Source: Sphingomonas sp. M1-B02
GTDB taxonomy: Bacteria > Pseudomonadota > Alphaproteobacteria > Sphingomonadales > Sphingomonadaceae
Length of the DNA stretch: 64,000 bases
Assembly (NCBI RefSeq): GCF_026167525.1
Contig: NZ_CP110679.1
Location: 1,426,001-1,490,000, forward strand
Reading direction: 5' to 3'
Of this stretch, positions 9,498 to 18,477 are shown piece after piece; positions within the stretch are counted from its first letter, which is position 1, and every line of letters starts with the position of its first letter. The notes beneath the pieces were generated by a model, which ran no database searches, was not told the origin of the DNA, and saw nothing but the letters and a program-made list of their open reading frames with translations. The position numbers and the translations under genes were made by a program.

Positions 9498-10439
9498 ATG
9501 CTGATGCTCTCCCGCACCGCGTCGGCGCTCTACTGGCTCGGCCGCTATGTCGAGCGCGCGGATTTCATCGCGCGGCTGGTCGAGGCCACCGTCCGTCTCG
9601 ACGCGCTTTCCGCGCGACCCGCGGGCGAGGCCGCCTGGCAGAGCGCGCTGGCCGTCACCTATACCGACGAGGCCTTCGCTGCGACCGGCCAGGCGATGAC
9701 CCAGGCCAATGTCGCGCGCTTTCTCACGCTCGATGCCAGCCACCCGGGATCGATCGTCCGCTGCCTGGAGCTGGCGCGCAACAATGCCCGCGCAGTCCGC
9801 ACCGCGCTCACCCGCGACGCCTGGACCGCGATCAACCGCGCCTGGTGGCTGTTCCAGAGCCGCACCTCCACCGGCGGTGCGACCCAGACGCTCAATCTGG
9901 TCGAGCAGGTCAAGGGCGAGACCCGTGGCTTCGAAGGCTCGATCCACCGGATGATGCGCAACGAGGCGACCTGGCTGATCCAGCTCGGCGCCGCCGTCGA
10001 GCGCGCGGACAACACCGCAAGGCTGGTCGACGTCAAATATCATCTGCTGCTGCCCAAGGGCGAGCGTGTCGGCGGCGCGGTCGACCGCGATCAGTGGACG
10101 ACGATCCTGCAGACCGTCTCGGCGGTCACCGCCTATCGCTGGCTCTACAGCGAGGGGCTGCGGCCTTCCAACGTGATCGACCTGCTGATCAATCGCTTCG
10201 AACTGCCGCGCAGCCTCGCCGCCTGCGTCGAGGAAGCGGTCGGGCTCCTCAGCCAGCTCGCCAAGCGCACCGGGCTGCAGGGCGAGGCGGATCGGATGGC
10301 GCGCGCGCGAATGGCGCGGATGCAGAAGACGCAGACCTCGCAGGTGATCGTCAGCGGGCTGCACGAATATCTGAAGGCCTTCATCAGCGAGAATGCGATG
10401 CTCGACGCCGCGATCGCCCGCCAGTTCAGGTTCATTTAG
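9498..10439 (+). CDS. Alpha-E domain protein
   Basis: An all-alpha protein of about 313 residues that partners the permuted ATP-grasp protein in many bacteria; its biochemical role is not known. The N-terminus LSRTASALYWLGRYVERAD is the family hallmark. Further conserved stretches are NNARAVRTALTRDAWTAINR, RNEATWLIQLGAAVERADNTARLV and the C-terminal VSGLHEYLKAFI. Starts are ambiguous: an ATG at 9453 overlaps the upstream stop but would translate the palindrome, whereas 9498 and 9504 match the usual family start and follow a good GGGGAGG. I favour 9498. The transglutaminase gene begins eight bases after the stop. Confidence 0.87.
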   Translation: MLMLSRTASALYWLGRYVERADFIARLVEATVRLDALSARPAGEAAWQSALAVTYTDEAFAATGQAMTQANVARFLTLDASHPGSIVRCLELARNNARAVRTALTRDAWTAINRAWWLFQSRTSTGGATQTLNLVEQVKGETRGFEGSIHRMMRNEATWLIQLGAAVERADNTARLVDVKYHLLLPKGERVGGAVDRDQWTTILQTVSAVTAYRWLYSEGLRPSNVIDLLINRFELPRSLAACVEEAVGLLSQLAKRTGLQGEADRMARARMARMQKTQTSQVIVSGLHEYLKAFISENAMLDAAIARQFRFI

Positions 10440-10447
10440 GCAGCATC

Positions 10448-11257
10448 ATGCGCATCGCGATCGATCACCGCACGCTTTACCGCTTCAGCAAGCCGCAGGC
10501 GCGGATCATCCAATTGCTGCGGCTCACCCCTTGCGACACCCAGGACCAGACGGTGGTGAGCTGGATGGTCGGCGTCGATTGCGACGCGCGGCTGCGCGAG
10601 TCGCATGACGGCTTCGGCAACAAGGTGACGATGCTCTATGCCGACGGGCCGATCGAATCGCTCGAAATCAGCGTGACCGGCGAAGTCCTCACCAATCGCA
10701 CCTCGGGTGTCGTCCACGGGTCGTCCGAGCCGCTGGCACCCATCGTCTATCTTCGCCCCACCCCGCGCACCACTGCCGGCGACGGCCTGCCCGATTTTGC
10801 GACGGAGAGCATATCGGGGGCCCGCGATCCGCTCGATTGCATGCACCGGCTCAACGCGGCGCTGCACAAGCGCTTCCCCTGCGCGCCCGACGCGCCCGAC
10901 ACCGGGGTGACCGCGGCGGAAGCCTTCATGGCGGGCAAGGCAACTTCGCGCGACGTGGCCCAGATGTTCATCGCCGCCGCGCGCAGCCTGGAAGTGCCGG
11001 CCCGCTACGTATCGGGCTATCGCATAGACGACACGACCCACATCGCGCCCCACGCCTGGGCCGAGGCCTGTGTCGAGGGCCTCGGCTGGGTTGGGTTCGA
11101 TCCGGTCACGGGGCTATCGCCCGACGACAGCTATGTCCGGGTGGCGGTCGGCCTCGACGCCGCCGGCGCCGCATCGATCGCGGGCACCCGGATCGGACAT
11201 GGCAAGGAAGAGCTCGATGTCGATTTGAACGTCGATCGGGTCAGCGGCGAGGAATAG
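10448..11257 (+). CDS. Transglutaminase-like cysteine protease family protein
   Basis: A 269-residue protein with a bacterial N-terminal transglutaminase-like domain (RIAIDHRTLYRFSKPQARI, QLLRLTPCDTQDQ) followed by the catalytic core. The nucleophilic Cys region is degenerate: the usual GxCRDxA appears here as GKATSRDVAQMFIAAARS, with Thr-Ser in place of Cys. The His segment (HAWAEACVEGLGWVGFDPVTG) is intact. That makes it a possible non-catalytic or altered member. It is the third gene of the ATP-grasp/alpha-E/transglutaminase set and likely cotranscribed (eight-base gap). The family is thought to hydrolyse or bind peptide-like products of the ATP-grasp partner; this is inference. Confidence 0.85.
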   Translation: MRIAIDHRTLYRFSKPQARIIQLLRLTPCDTQDQTVVSWMVGVDCDARLRESHDGFGNKVTMLYADGPIESLEISVTGEVLTNRTSGVVHGSSEPLAPIVYLRPTPRTTAGDGLPDFATESISGARDPLDCMHRLNAALHKRFPCAPDAPDTGVTAAEAFMAGKATSRDVAQMFIAAARSLEVPARYVSGYRIDDTTHIAPHAWAEACVEGLGWVGFDPVTGLSPDDSYVRVAVGLDAAGAASIAGTRIGHGKEELDVDLNVDRVSGEE

Positions 11258-11289
11258 GATCATGCCTCATCCAATCGCCTAGAAACTCC

Positions 11290-11310
11290 ATTCCGGCGAA
11301 GGCCGGGGCC
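11290..11310. repeat. Possible degenerate single arm of the CCCGGC repeat family
   Basis: A short hairpin CCGGC-GAAG-GCCGG flanked by ATT and GGCC resembles one arm of the 80-bp repeats but with several changes. It lies between the convergent transglutaminase and bpt genes. It may simply be a transcript-end hairpin without a T-run. Confidence 0.35.
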
Positions 11311-11348
11311 TTCGACGGAGTGGGTATCTCAAGGCGCGGAGCCGAAGC

Positions 11349-12134
11349 TCAAACCAGTTCGCGTACCCGCGCCGGCATCGGCATCGCGAACTCGACATCA
11401 TCGTCGGTCAGCAGCGACCAGCCATTGGGGCCGAGCACCTCGATCGGGCGATAGCGCGTCTTGTAGGCCATGCGCTGCGAGCCCTTCACCCAATAGCCGA
11501 GATAGACATAGGGCAGCCCCGCCGCGCGGGCGCGCAGGATGTGGTCCATGATGATGTAATTGCCCAAGCCCGGGCGGCTGTCGCCCTCCGCCTGGAAGAA
11601 GCTGTAGATCATCGAGAGGCCATCGGCCTGCTGATCGGTGATGCAGGCGCCGACCAGGCGGCCCGGCACGCCGTCCACGCTCGGCTCGCGATATTCGATC
11701 ACATAGGAGCTGACCGGCGATTGCTCGACCATGTCGGCATAGTCGCTGTCGTCCATCGCCGCCATGCCGCCGCCCGGGTGGCGCGCCTTCAGATAGCGGT
11801 GGAGCAGCGCATATTGCTCCTCGGTCGCCCAGGGCTTGCACGCGGTGACTTCGAGGTCGGAATGGCGCTTGAGCAGCTTGCGCTGGGTGGCGTTGGCGAC
11901 GAACTGATCGGCGACCACGCGCACCGACACGCAGGCGGTGCAGCCCGCACAACTCGGCCGATAGGCGACCGACTGGCTGCGGCGAAACCCGATCCGCCCC
12001 AGCGCATCGTTGAGCTCGCCGGCATGCAGCCCGCTCAGTTCGGTGAAGATCTTCCGCTCCTGCCGGCCCGGCAGATAGGGGCACGGGCTCGGACTGGTCA
12101 CGAAGAATCGCGGGAAACGGGAAAGTGCAGTCAC
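11349..12134 (-). CDS. bpt: Bacterial protein transferase Bpt (aspartate/glutamate leucyltransferase)
   Basis: Transfers leucine from Leu-tRNA to proteins with N-terminal Asp or Glu, creating N-degrons for ClpS/ClpAP. The 261-residue protein matches the ATE/Bpt family: [16 protein letters not shown], then [25 protein letters not shown] with the paired cysteines of the N-terminal domain, and the GNAT-like C-terminal domain with [20 protein letters not shown] and [19 protein letters not shown]. The start is a GTG at 12134. clpA lies about 38 kb away in this window, but no clpS gene was found. It converges with the transglutaminase gene; about 330 bp of empty sequence separates it from ilvA. Confidence 0.92.
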   Translation of the reverse strand: MTALSRFPRFFVTSPSPCPYLPGRQERKIFTELSGLHAGELNDALGRIGFRRSQSVAYRPSCAGCTACVSVRVVADQFVANATQRKLLKRHSDLEVTACKPWATEEQYALLHRYLKARHPGGGMAAMDDSDYADMVEQSPVSSYVIEYREPSVDGVPGRLVGACITDQQADGLSMIYSFFQAEGDSRPGLGNYIIMDHILRARAAGLPYVYLGYWVKGSQRMAYKTRYRPIEVLGPNGWSLLTDDDVEFAMPMPARVRELV

Positions 12135-12461
12135 CGCGTCGGAGTCCCCTGCTGAGCCCGCCGAATGGGCCTCTCGACACGACTATGGAGCGGGATTCAT
12201 ACGATGAAAAGCGGCTTTACCATGAAAGAGAGTTAACGATTAAGGCTTGCCGGAATCGACGGAAAACGCCGGTCCGGGCCGTTCCGCGATGGCACGCGAA
12301 GCGGCGGGATTTACCCTGTTTACGCAAGCCCGAGCGGCGCGCAGCCGCAGTCCCAACCCTGTTCGAGCGCGACTATATCGCAGCGCCGGACTCGCGTGAA
12401 TCCCGCCGCGACTCGGTTCGCCGCGCCTGCGATTCGCTTCGTCAGATTGTCGGGAAGTCGC
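12135..12461. other. Gene-free stretch of about 330 bp
   Basis: This region upstream of bpt holds no credible coding frame, tRNA or strong terminator. It contains a patch GTTAACGATTAAG that resembles two CtrA half-sites, but the spacing is three bases instead of seven. It probably carries the bpt promoter; no -35/-10 pair could be named with confidence. Confidence 0.5.
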
Positions 12462-13706
12462 TCAGGCCAGTTCGACCTGGCTCACTTCATATTGCGCGCG
12501 GCGCAGCGCGGTCATCAGCCGATCGAGATGGTTGCGATCGCGCGTTTCGCATTCGATGTCGGTGATCAGCCCCTTCGCCGGCAGCGTCGTGAAGACGCGT
12601 TGGTGATAGACTTCGATGATGTTGACGCCCTGCTCGTGGAAGATGCGCGCGACATGATAGAGCGCGCCGGGGCGGTCCTGCAGCCGGATGCGCAGCCGCG
12701 CCAGGCGGCCCGAGCGGGCGAGATCGCGCAACAACACGTTGGCGAGGAGCCGCGTGTCGATATTGCCACCGCACAGGATCGTGCCGACGACCTTGCCGTG
12801 GAAGCGCTCAGGCTCGGCAAGCAGCGCGGCCAGCCCCGCGGCGCCCGCGCCCTCGACCACGGTCTTCTCGATCTGGAGGAGCAGGCTCACCGCCTCCTCA
12901 AGCCGCCGCTCGCTCACCAGCACGATATCGTCGACCAGCGCCTCGACCATCCGCGACGTGATCACCCCCGGCTCCTTGACCGCGATCCCCTCGGCCAGCG
13001 TATCGCCGGCGCAGGGCATGTCGGTATGGTGTATGCGGTTGTACATCGAGGGGAACAGCTCGGCCTCGACCCCCACGACCTCGATCTGCCGGCCCGATGC
13101 CCGCGCAACCGTGGCCGAGCCCGAGATCAGCCCGCCGCCGCCGATCGGGATCACCAGCGTGTCGATCTCGGGCACGTCCTCGAGCATTTCGAGCGCCGCG
13201 GTGCCCTGCCCGGCGATGACGCGGACGTCGTCGAACGGATGGACGAAGGCATAGCCATGCTCGGCCTCCAGCTCGCGCGAATGGGCATAGGCCGCGTCAT
13301 AGGTCTCGCCGTGGAGGATGACGTTGGCGCCATGCCCCTCGGTCTGGGTGATCTTCACCGTGGGCGTATTCTTGGGCATCACGATCGTGCTGGGGATCCC
13401 CAGACGGGTGGCGTGATAGGCAAGGCCCTGCGCATGATTGCCCGCCGATGCCGCGATCACGCCCTTGGCGCGCACGCTGTCGTCGAGCTGGAGCAACGTG
13501 TTGAGCGCGCCGCGCTCCTTATAGGCCGCGGTGAACTGGAGATTCTCGAACTTAAGATAGACGGTCGCGCCGGTGAGGTCGGACAGCGTCTTGCTGATCA
13601 GCGTCGGCGTTCGCACCACCGAGCCGGCAATGCGCTGGGCTGCTGCGCGGACGTCGTCGATCGAAACGGGGAGCGGCGCGGTCGCCGGAGCTGCTTTGGT
13701 GGCCAT
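12462..13706 (-). CDS. ilvA: Threonine ammonia-lyase with C-terminal ACT domain
   Basis: PLP-dependent deamination of L-threonine to 2-oxobutyrate (isoleucine synthesis or threonine breakdown). The 414-residue protein has the fold type II core with the PLP lysine K63 in AAYKERGALN, the asparagine loop SAGNHAQGLAYHA and the glycine-rich phosphate loop IPIGGGGLISG. A single ACT-like segment at the end (ARLRIRLQDRPGALYHVARIF) suggests allosteric control. The length and single ACT domain fit the shorter IlvA/TdcB-like group and not the 500-residue biosynthetic form with two regulatory domains. It is transcribed divergently from the amidohydrolase gene, about 60 bp away. Confidence 0.92.
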   Translation of the reverse strand: MATKAAPATAPLPVSIDDVRAAAQRIAGSVVRTPTLISKTLSDLTGATVYLKFENLQFTAAYKERGALNTLLQLDDSVRAKGVIAASAGNHAQGLAYHATRLGIPSTIVMPKNTPTVKITQTEGHGANVILHGETYDAAYAHSRELEAEHGYAFVHPFDDVRVIAGQGTAALEMLEDVPEIDTLVIPIGGGGLISGSATVARASGRQIEVVGVEAELFPSMYNRIHHTDMPCAGDTLAEGIAVKEPGVITSRMVEALVDDIVLVSERRLEEAVSLLLQIEKTVVEGAGAAGLAALLAEPERFHGKVVGTILCGGNIDTRLLANVLLRDLARSGRLARLRIRLQDRPGALYHVARIFHEQGVNIIEVYHQRVFTTLPAKGLITDIECETRDRNHLDRLMTALRRAQYEVSQVELA

Positions 13707-13766
13707 AGTGGTGCGGACCTAGACCATCTGGCGCGGCGGGGGAACAGGCCCTATGCGCGATAGCCT

Positions 13767-15434
13767 ATGCCCAGAATGAACCGCCTCGCCCGCCTGCTGG
13801 CTCCTTTGCTTGCGCTCTCCGCGCTGTTCCTCGCCCCCGCGGCGCGGGCCGATGCGCTGATCGACAATGTCAACGGCATCACCCTGGACGAAAAGGGCCA
13901 GGTCGTCCGCTTCACCGGGCTGATGATGAACCGCGACGGCAAGATCAGCCTGCTGCTCAAGAGCGGCGAGCGCCGCCCCAAGAAAGTCGACTGGAAGATC
14001 GACATGGGCGGCAAGACGCTGGTCCCCGGCATGATCGACGGGCATGGCCACGTCATGGGGCTGGGCATGCAATTGCTCCAGCTCGATCTGTCGGAGACCA
14101 ATTCGCTCGACGAGGCGCTGGCCAGGATCAAGGCCTATGCCGCCGCAAATCCCAACAAGTGGATCCTCGGCCGCGGCTGGAACCAGGAGCGCTGGAAGCT
14201 CGGCCGCTTCCCCACCGCCGCCGAGCTCGATTCCGCGGTCGGCGATCGTCCGGTCTGGATGGAGCGCGTCGACGGCCATGCCGGCTGGGCAAACAGCCGC
14301 GCGCTGGAGATGGCGGGCGTCACCGCCGTCAGCAAGGCGCCGACGGGCGGCCTGATCGAGCGCGGCCCCGGCGGCAAGCCTTCGGGCGTTCTGGTCGATG
14401 CGGCGATGGAGCAGGTGACCAAGATCATCCCCGCCCCCACCCCGCGCGAGCGCAACGCGATCTTCCTCGCGGCGCAGGAACGGCTCCTCTCGATGGGCAT
14501 CACCGCCGCGGCGGATATGGGCACCAGCGTCGACGATTGGCTCACCTATCGGCGGATGGGCGACATCAACCTGCTCAAGGTGCGGATCATGAGCTATGCC
14601 AGCGGCGTCGACACCGCGCTGACCATCGCCGGCCAGGGGCCCACGCCCTGGCTCTATGCCGACAGGCTGCGGATGGGCGGGATCAAGCTCTATGGCGACG
14701 GCGCGCTCGGCAGCCGCGGCGCCTGGCTCAAGGCCGACTATGCCGACGCGCCCGGCCAGAAGGGGCTCGGCTTCCTCAGCGACGATCAATTGCTCAACCT
14801 GATGATCCGCGGATCGATGGACGGCTTCCAGATCGCGGTCCATGCGATCGGCGACCGCGCCAACCAGCAGGCGCTCGACGCGATCGAGATCCTGTCGGAG
14901 ACCTATAAGGACCGCCGCTGGCGCATCGAGCATGCCCAGGTGGTCGATCCCCGCGACATGGCCCGCTTCGGCAAGTTCGGCACGATCGCCTCGGTCCAGC
15001 CGGTGCATCAGACGTCGGACCGGACGATGGCCGAGGCGCGGCTCGGCGAAGCGCGGCTCGCCGGTGCCTATGCATGGCGCTCGATGCTGCAGAACGGATC
15101 GAAGCTCGCCTTCGGTTCCGACTTTCCGGTGGAGAGCCCCGATCCGTGGGCCGGCTGGGCGGTCGGCTTTACCCGTCAGGACGCGCAGGGCCAGCCGTTC
15201 GGCGGTTGGCGCCCGCAGGAAGCGGTGACTCGCGAACAGGCCTGGGCCGGCTTCACCACCGGTGCCGCTTATGCGGGCTTCGCCGAGGACAAGATCGGCC
15301 GCATCGCCGTGGGCATGCGGGCCGATTTCCTGATCCTCGACCGCGACCCTCTGCTCGCCTCGCCCGGCGAGCTGCGCGCGACGCAGGTGATCGAGACGTG
15401 GGTCGGCGGCGATCGGGCTTGGAAGAAGAAATAG
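13767..15434 (+). CDS. Exported metal-dependent amidohydrolase (YtcJ-like)
   Basis: A 555-residue amidohydrolase-superfamily protein with an N-terminal signal peptide (to about residue 30, ending PAARADA). The metal motif is GMIDGHGHVMGLG, followed by ILGRGWNQERW typical of the YtcJ/NfdA-like group, a downstream His in QIAVHAIGDRAN, and WRIEHAQVVDPRDM. The last metal ligand is in LAFGSDFPVESPDPWAG. The substrate cannot be read from sequence; relatives hydrolyse N-substituted formamides or amides. Start codons at 13767 and 13776 are both possible, and both keep the signal peptide. The HPP gene follows 10 bp later. Confidence 0.85.
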   Translation: MPRMNRLARLLAPLLALSALFLAPAARADALIDNVNGITLDEKGQVVRFTGLMMNRDGKISLLLKSGERRPKKVDWKIDMGGKTLVPGMIDGHGHVMGLGMQLLQLDLSETNSLDEALARIKAYAAANPNKWILGRGWNQERWKLGRFPTAAELDSAVGDRPVWMERVDGHAGWANSRALEMAGVTAVSKAPTGGLIERGPGGKPSGVLVDAAMEQVTKIIPAPTPRERNAIFLAAQERLLSMGITAAADMGTSVDDWLTYRRMGDINLLKVRIMSYASGVDTALTIAGQGPTPWLYADRLRMGGIKLYGDGALGSRGAWLKADYADAPGQKGLGFLSDDQLLNLMIRGSMDGFQIAVHAIGDRANQQALDAIEILSETYKDRRWRIEHAQVVDPRDMARFGKFGTIASVQPVHQTSDRTMAEARLGEARLAGAYAWRSMLQNGSKLAFGSDFPVESPDPWAGWAVGFTRQDAQGQPFGGWRPQEAVTREQAWAGFTTGAAYAGFAEDKIGRIAVGMRADFLILDRDPLLASPGELRATQVIETWVGGDRAWKKK

Positions 15435-15444
15435 TCGACCGCTC

Positions 15445-16125
15445 ATGTACAACTGGTTCGATCGGACTCCCCTGCTCGCCGGGGCCAAATGGCGCGAGCG
15501 CGGGGTCGCCGCGATCGGCGCGGCACTCGGCATCGGGATTGCCGCCTGGATAAGCACGACATTCATGGGCGCCCCCGGGGCGGGGCTGCTGCTGGTCGCG
15601 CCGATGGGCGCCTCCGCGGTGCTGATCTTCGCGGTACCGTCGAGCCCGATGGCGCAGCCCTGGCCGGTGATCGCTGGCAATGTCGTCTCCGCGCTGGTCG
15701 GAATTGGCATCGCAAACCTGCTGGCGCACGGCGCGCTTGCCGCCGGCGTCGCGCTGTTCGCCGCGATCCTCGCAATGTCGGCGCTGCGCTGCCTGCATCC
15801 CTCGGGCGGCGCGACCGCCTTGCTCGCGATCCTCGGGGGACCCGCAATCGTCGCGCAGAGCTATGCCTTCGCGCTGGTGCCGGTCGGGCTCGACGCGATC
15901 CTGCTCGTCGGGGCGGGGCTCGCCTTCCATCGCATCTCGGGACACAGCTATCCGCACCGCGCCGCGCCGGTCGATATGCGACGCCTGACCGATGCCGACG
16001 TCGATGCCGCGCTGGCCGAGGCCGACGAAAGCTTCGACATCAGCCGCGAGGATCTGCGCGCGCTGCTCGAAGCCGCCGAGCGCCATGGCGACGCCCGCCG
16101 CGCGCGAAAGCCTCGCAAAGCCTAG
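15445..16125 (+). CDS. HPP-family integral membrane protein
   Basis: A 226-residue protein with about four to five membrane helices and the HPP signature: VAPMGASAVLIFAVPSSPMA followed by PWPVIAGNVVSALVG, then RCLHPSGGATALLAI containing the His-Pro motif. The C-terminal 60 residues are charged and soluble (DMRRLTDADVDAALAEADES), lacking the CBS domains often fused to HPP proteins. HPP relatives in cyanobacteria have been linked to nitrite transport; no substrate can be assigned here. It is tightly spaced with its neighbours on both sides, so probably cotranscribed with the amidohydrolase and the FAD protein. Confidence 0.83.
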   Translation: MYNWFDRTPLLAGAKWRERGVAAIGAALGIGIAAWISTTFMGAPGAGLLLVAPMGASAVLIFAVPSSPMAQPWPVIAGNVVSALVGIGIANLLAHGALAAGVALFAAILAMSALRCLHPSGGATALLAILGGPAIVAQSYAFALVPVGLDAILLVGAGLAFHRISGHSYPHRAAPVDMRRLTDADVDAALAEADESFDISREDLRALLEAAERHGDARRARKPRKA

Positions 16126-16148
16126 CCTGCCCGCGCTAAAGGCCCGCC

Positions 16149-17750
16149 ATGCTCCGCCTGACCGAACTCTCGCTCCCGCTCCACCATCCCGACGAGGCGC
16201 TCCCCGCCGCGATCTGCAAGCGGCTGCGCATCACCCCGCGCGAGCTGGTCAAATATGTCGTCGCCCGCCGCGCCCACGACGCGCGCGACAAGAACAACAT
16301 CCAGTTGGTCTATTCGGTCGATATCAACGTGAAGAATGAAGACGCGCTGCTCGCCCGCTTCCGCAAGGACCGCAACCTCCAGCGCACCCCCAACACCCAT
16401 TACAAGATCACCCCTTTGCCGCTCCCCGCCGGCGCACCGCGCCCGGTGGTGATCGGCGCGGGCCCGTGCGGGCTGATGGCGGCGCTGATCCTGGCGCAGA
16501 TGGGGCTGAAACCGATCATCCTCGATCGCGGCAAGGTGGTGCGCGAGCGGACCAAGGATACCTGGGGCCTGTGGCGCAAGAGCATCCTCAACCCCGAGAG
16601 CAACGTCCAGTTCGGCGAAGGGGGCGCCGGCACCTTCTCCGACGGCAAGCTCTACAGCCGGATCAAGGACCCGCGGCATCTCGACCGCAAGGTGCTGACC
16701 GAGTTCGTCAAGGCCGGCGCCCCGCCAGAGATCCTCACCGAGGCGCACCCGCATATCGGCACCTTCCGCCTGGTGACGATGGTCGAAAGCATCCGCGCGA
16801 CGATCGAGGAACTCGGCGGCGAATATCGCTTCGAGCATCGCGTGACCGGGCTGGACATCGACCAGGGCCGGATGCGCGGGCTCCACATCCACAATGGCGC
16901 CTATATCGAGGCGAGCCATGTCATCCTCGCGGTCGGCCACAGCGCGCGCGATACCTTCGCGATGCTCCATGAGGCCGGCGTATATGTCGAGGCCAAGCCC
17001 TTCTCGATCGGGGTGCGGATCGAGCATCCGCAGAGCTGGATCGACAAGGCGCGCTTCGGCGCCGACGCCGGCAATCCGATCCTCGGCGCCGCCGAATATC
17101 ATATCTCGCACCACTGCCGGAACGGTCGCACCGTCTACAGCTTCTGCATGTGTCCGGGCGGCACCGTGGTGGCGGCGACCTCGGAGGAAGGCCGCGTCGC
17201 CACCAACGGGATGAGCCAATATTCGCGCAACGAGCGCAACGCCAATTCGGGTTTCGTCGTCGCGATCGATCCGGCGCGCGACTATCCGGGCGATCCGCTC
17301 GCCGGCCTGGCTTTCCAGCGCCACTGGGAGTCGGCGGCCTATGTCGCCGGCGGCTCGAACTATAAGGCGCCGGCGCAACGGCTGGGCGATTTCCTTGCCG
17401 GCCGCCCCTCGGAAACGCTGGGCTCGGTCGTCCCCTCCTATCGTCCCGGCGTCACCCCCACCGATCTCGCCGCCTGCCTTCCCGACTATGCGGTGGAGGC
17501 GATGCGCGAGGCGCTGCCCGTCTTCGGCAAGCAGATCCCCGGCTATGATCATACCGACGTGGTGATGACGGGGGTGGAGACGCGCACCTCGTCGCCGGTC
17601 CGCTTCACCCGCGGCGACGATTTCCAGAGCCTCAACACCGCCGGCCTGTTCCCCGCCGGCGAAGGCGCGGGCTATGCCGGCGGCATCCTCTCGGCCGCGG
17701 TCGACGGGATCAAGGTGGCCGAGGCGCTGGCGCAGAGCCTGGGGCGGTAA
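16149..17750 (+). CDS. Uncharacterised FAD-dependent dehydrogenase (COG2509-like)
   Basis: A 533-residue flavoprotein with an N-terminal extension of about 95 residues (LTELSLPLHHPDEALPAAI, KRLRITPRELVKYVVARRAH), then a dinucleotide-binding motif VVIGAGPCGLMAALILAQMG. After that come FGEGGAGTFSDGKLYSRIKD and GGTVVAATSEEGRVATNGMS. This architecture marks the conserved FAD-dependent dehydrogenase family found next to RNA-modification or envelope genes in many bacteria. Its substrate is unknown. The C-terminal LFPAGEGAGYAGGILSAAVDG closes the FAD site. Three bases separate it from the pseudouridine synthase gene, so the two are probably translated from one message. Confidence 0.83.
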   Translation: MLRLTELSLPLHHPDEALPAAICKRLRITPRELVKYVVARRAHDARDKNNIQLVYSVDINVKNEDALLARFRKDRNLQRTPNTHYKITPLPLPAGAPRPVVIGAGPCGLMAALILAQMGLKPIILDRGKVVRERTKDTWGLWRKSILNPESNVQFGEGGAGTFSDGKLYSRIKDPRHLDRKVLTEFVKAGAPPEILTEAHPHIGTFRLVTMVESIRATIEELGGEYRFEHRVTGLDIDQGRMRGLHIHNGAYIEASHVILAVGHSARDTFAMLHEAGVYVEAKPFSIGVRIEHPQSWIDKARFGADAGNPILGAAEYHISHHCRNGRTVYSFCMCPGGTVVAATSEEGRVATNGMSQYSRNERNANSGFVVAIDPARDYPGDPLAGLAFQRHWESAAYVAGGSNYKAPAQRLGDFLAGRPSETLGSVVPSYRPGVTPTDLAACLPDYAVEAMREALPVFGKQIPGYDHTDVVMTGVETRTSSPVRFTRGDDFQSLNTAGLFPAGEGAGYAGGILSAAVDGIKVAEALAQSLGR

Positions 17751-17753
17751 TCG

Positions 17754-18308
17754 GTGCCCCGGCTGATCCTGTTCAACAAGCCTTATGGCGTGCTCTGCCA
17801 GTTCAGCAACGAGCGCACCGGCCCGCCGCGGCCCACGCTAGCCGATTTCATCGATTTGCCGGGCGTCTATCCGGCAGGCCGGCTCGATCTCGACAGCGAG
17901 GGGCTGTTGCTGCTCACTGACGATGGCCGGCTCCAGGCGCGGATCGCCGATCCAAAGTTCAAGATGGCCAAGACCTATCTCGTCCAGGTGGAAGGCGATC
18001 CCGACGAGGCGAGCCTGAACGCGTTGCGCAAGGGGGTCGTGCTCAAGGATGGCCCCACTCTTCCCGCCGAAGCCGAGCGCATCCCCACGCCCGATCTTTG
18101 GCCGCGCGACCCACCCGTCCGCTTCCGCAAGAGCGTGGCCGATTGCTGGCTCCGCCTCACGATCCGCGAGGGGCGCAACCGCCAGGTGCGGCGGATGACG
18201 GCGGCGGTGGGACTGCCCACGCTGCGGCTGATACGCTGGCGCATCGGGGACTGGTCGATCGAGGGTATCGCGCCGGGGACGTGGCGCGAGGCTTCCTCCA
18301 AAAGCTAA
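17754..18308 (+). CDS. rluE: RsuA/RluE-type pseudouridine synthase
   Basis: Converts a uridine in rRNA to pseudouridine. The 184 residues correspond to the catalytic domain alone, without the N-terminal S4 domain, as in RluE (23S rRNA U2457 in E. coli). Motifs: [14 protein letters not shown], the active-site loop [17 protein letters not shown] with catalytic Asp, KTYLVQVEG, and [18 protein letters not shown]. The start is a GTG three bases after the FAD gene stop. The precise target is inferred from domain architecture. An 80-bp repeat follows the stop. Confidence 0.85.
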   Translation: MPRLILFNKPYGVLCQFSNERTGPPRPTLADFIDLPGVYPAGRLDLDSEGLLLLTDDGRLQARIADPKFKMAKTYLVQVEGDPDEASLNALRKGVVLKDGPTLPAEAERIPTPDLWPRDPPVRFRKSVADCWLRLTIREGRNRQVRRMTAAVGLPTLRLIRWRIGDWSIEGIAPGTWREASSKS

Positions 18309-18311
18309 CCC

Positions 18312-18391
18312 GTCATCCCGGCGAAAGCCGGGATCCAGGGTCGCAAGCTATGTCCTCCGCGGCTCTGGATCCCGGCTTTCGCCGGGATGAC
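18312..18391. repeat. 80-bp palindromic repeat, copy 3, opposite orientation
   Basis: Same arms and length as the copies at 2174 and 4048. The centre reads as the reverse complement of the copy 1 centre, so this unit is inverted relative to the others. That the centre is conserved, and not only the arms, indicates a discrete 80-bp unit. Confidence 0.9.
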
Positions 18392-18418
18392 GATGGAGAG
18401 GGACTAACCGAGCCACGC

Positions 18419-18449
18419 AAAAAGGCCGCGGTCCTTGCGAACCGCGGCC
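18419..18449 (-). terminator. Rho-independent terminator of ctrA
   Basis: Nine-base-pair stem GGCCGCGGT/ACCGCGGCC with an eight-base loop. On the minus strand it is followed by five T residues. It lies about 30 bp after the ctrA stop, the correct place and direction. Confidence 0.85.
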
Positions 18450-18477
18450 CTCCTACAGCCCCCGCTGCGTGTTCGGG

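Noticed and set aside
12225..12243. GTTAACGATTAAG upstream of bpt as a CtrA box
   Set aside because: The half-sites are three bases apart; CtrA needs seven.
12396..13763. 455-codon plus-strand frame opposite ilvA
   Set aside because: Shadow of the threonine deaminase gene, which has all PLP motifs.
13719..15710. 663-codon minus-strand frame opposite the amidohydrolase
   Set aside because: The plus-strand amidohydrolase has full catalytic motifs; the antisense frame is a high-GC shadow.
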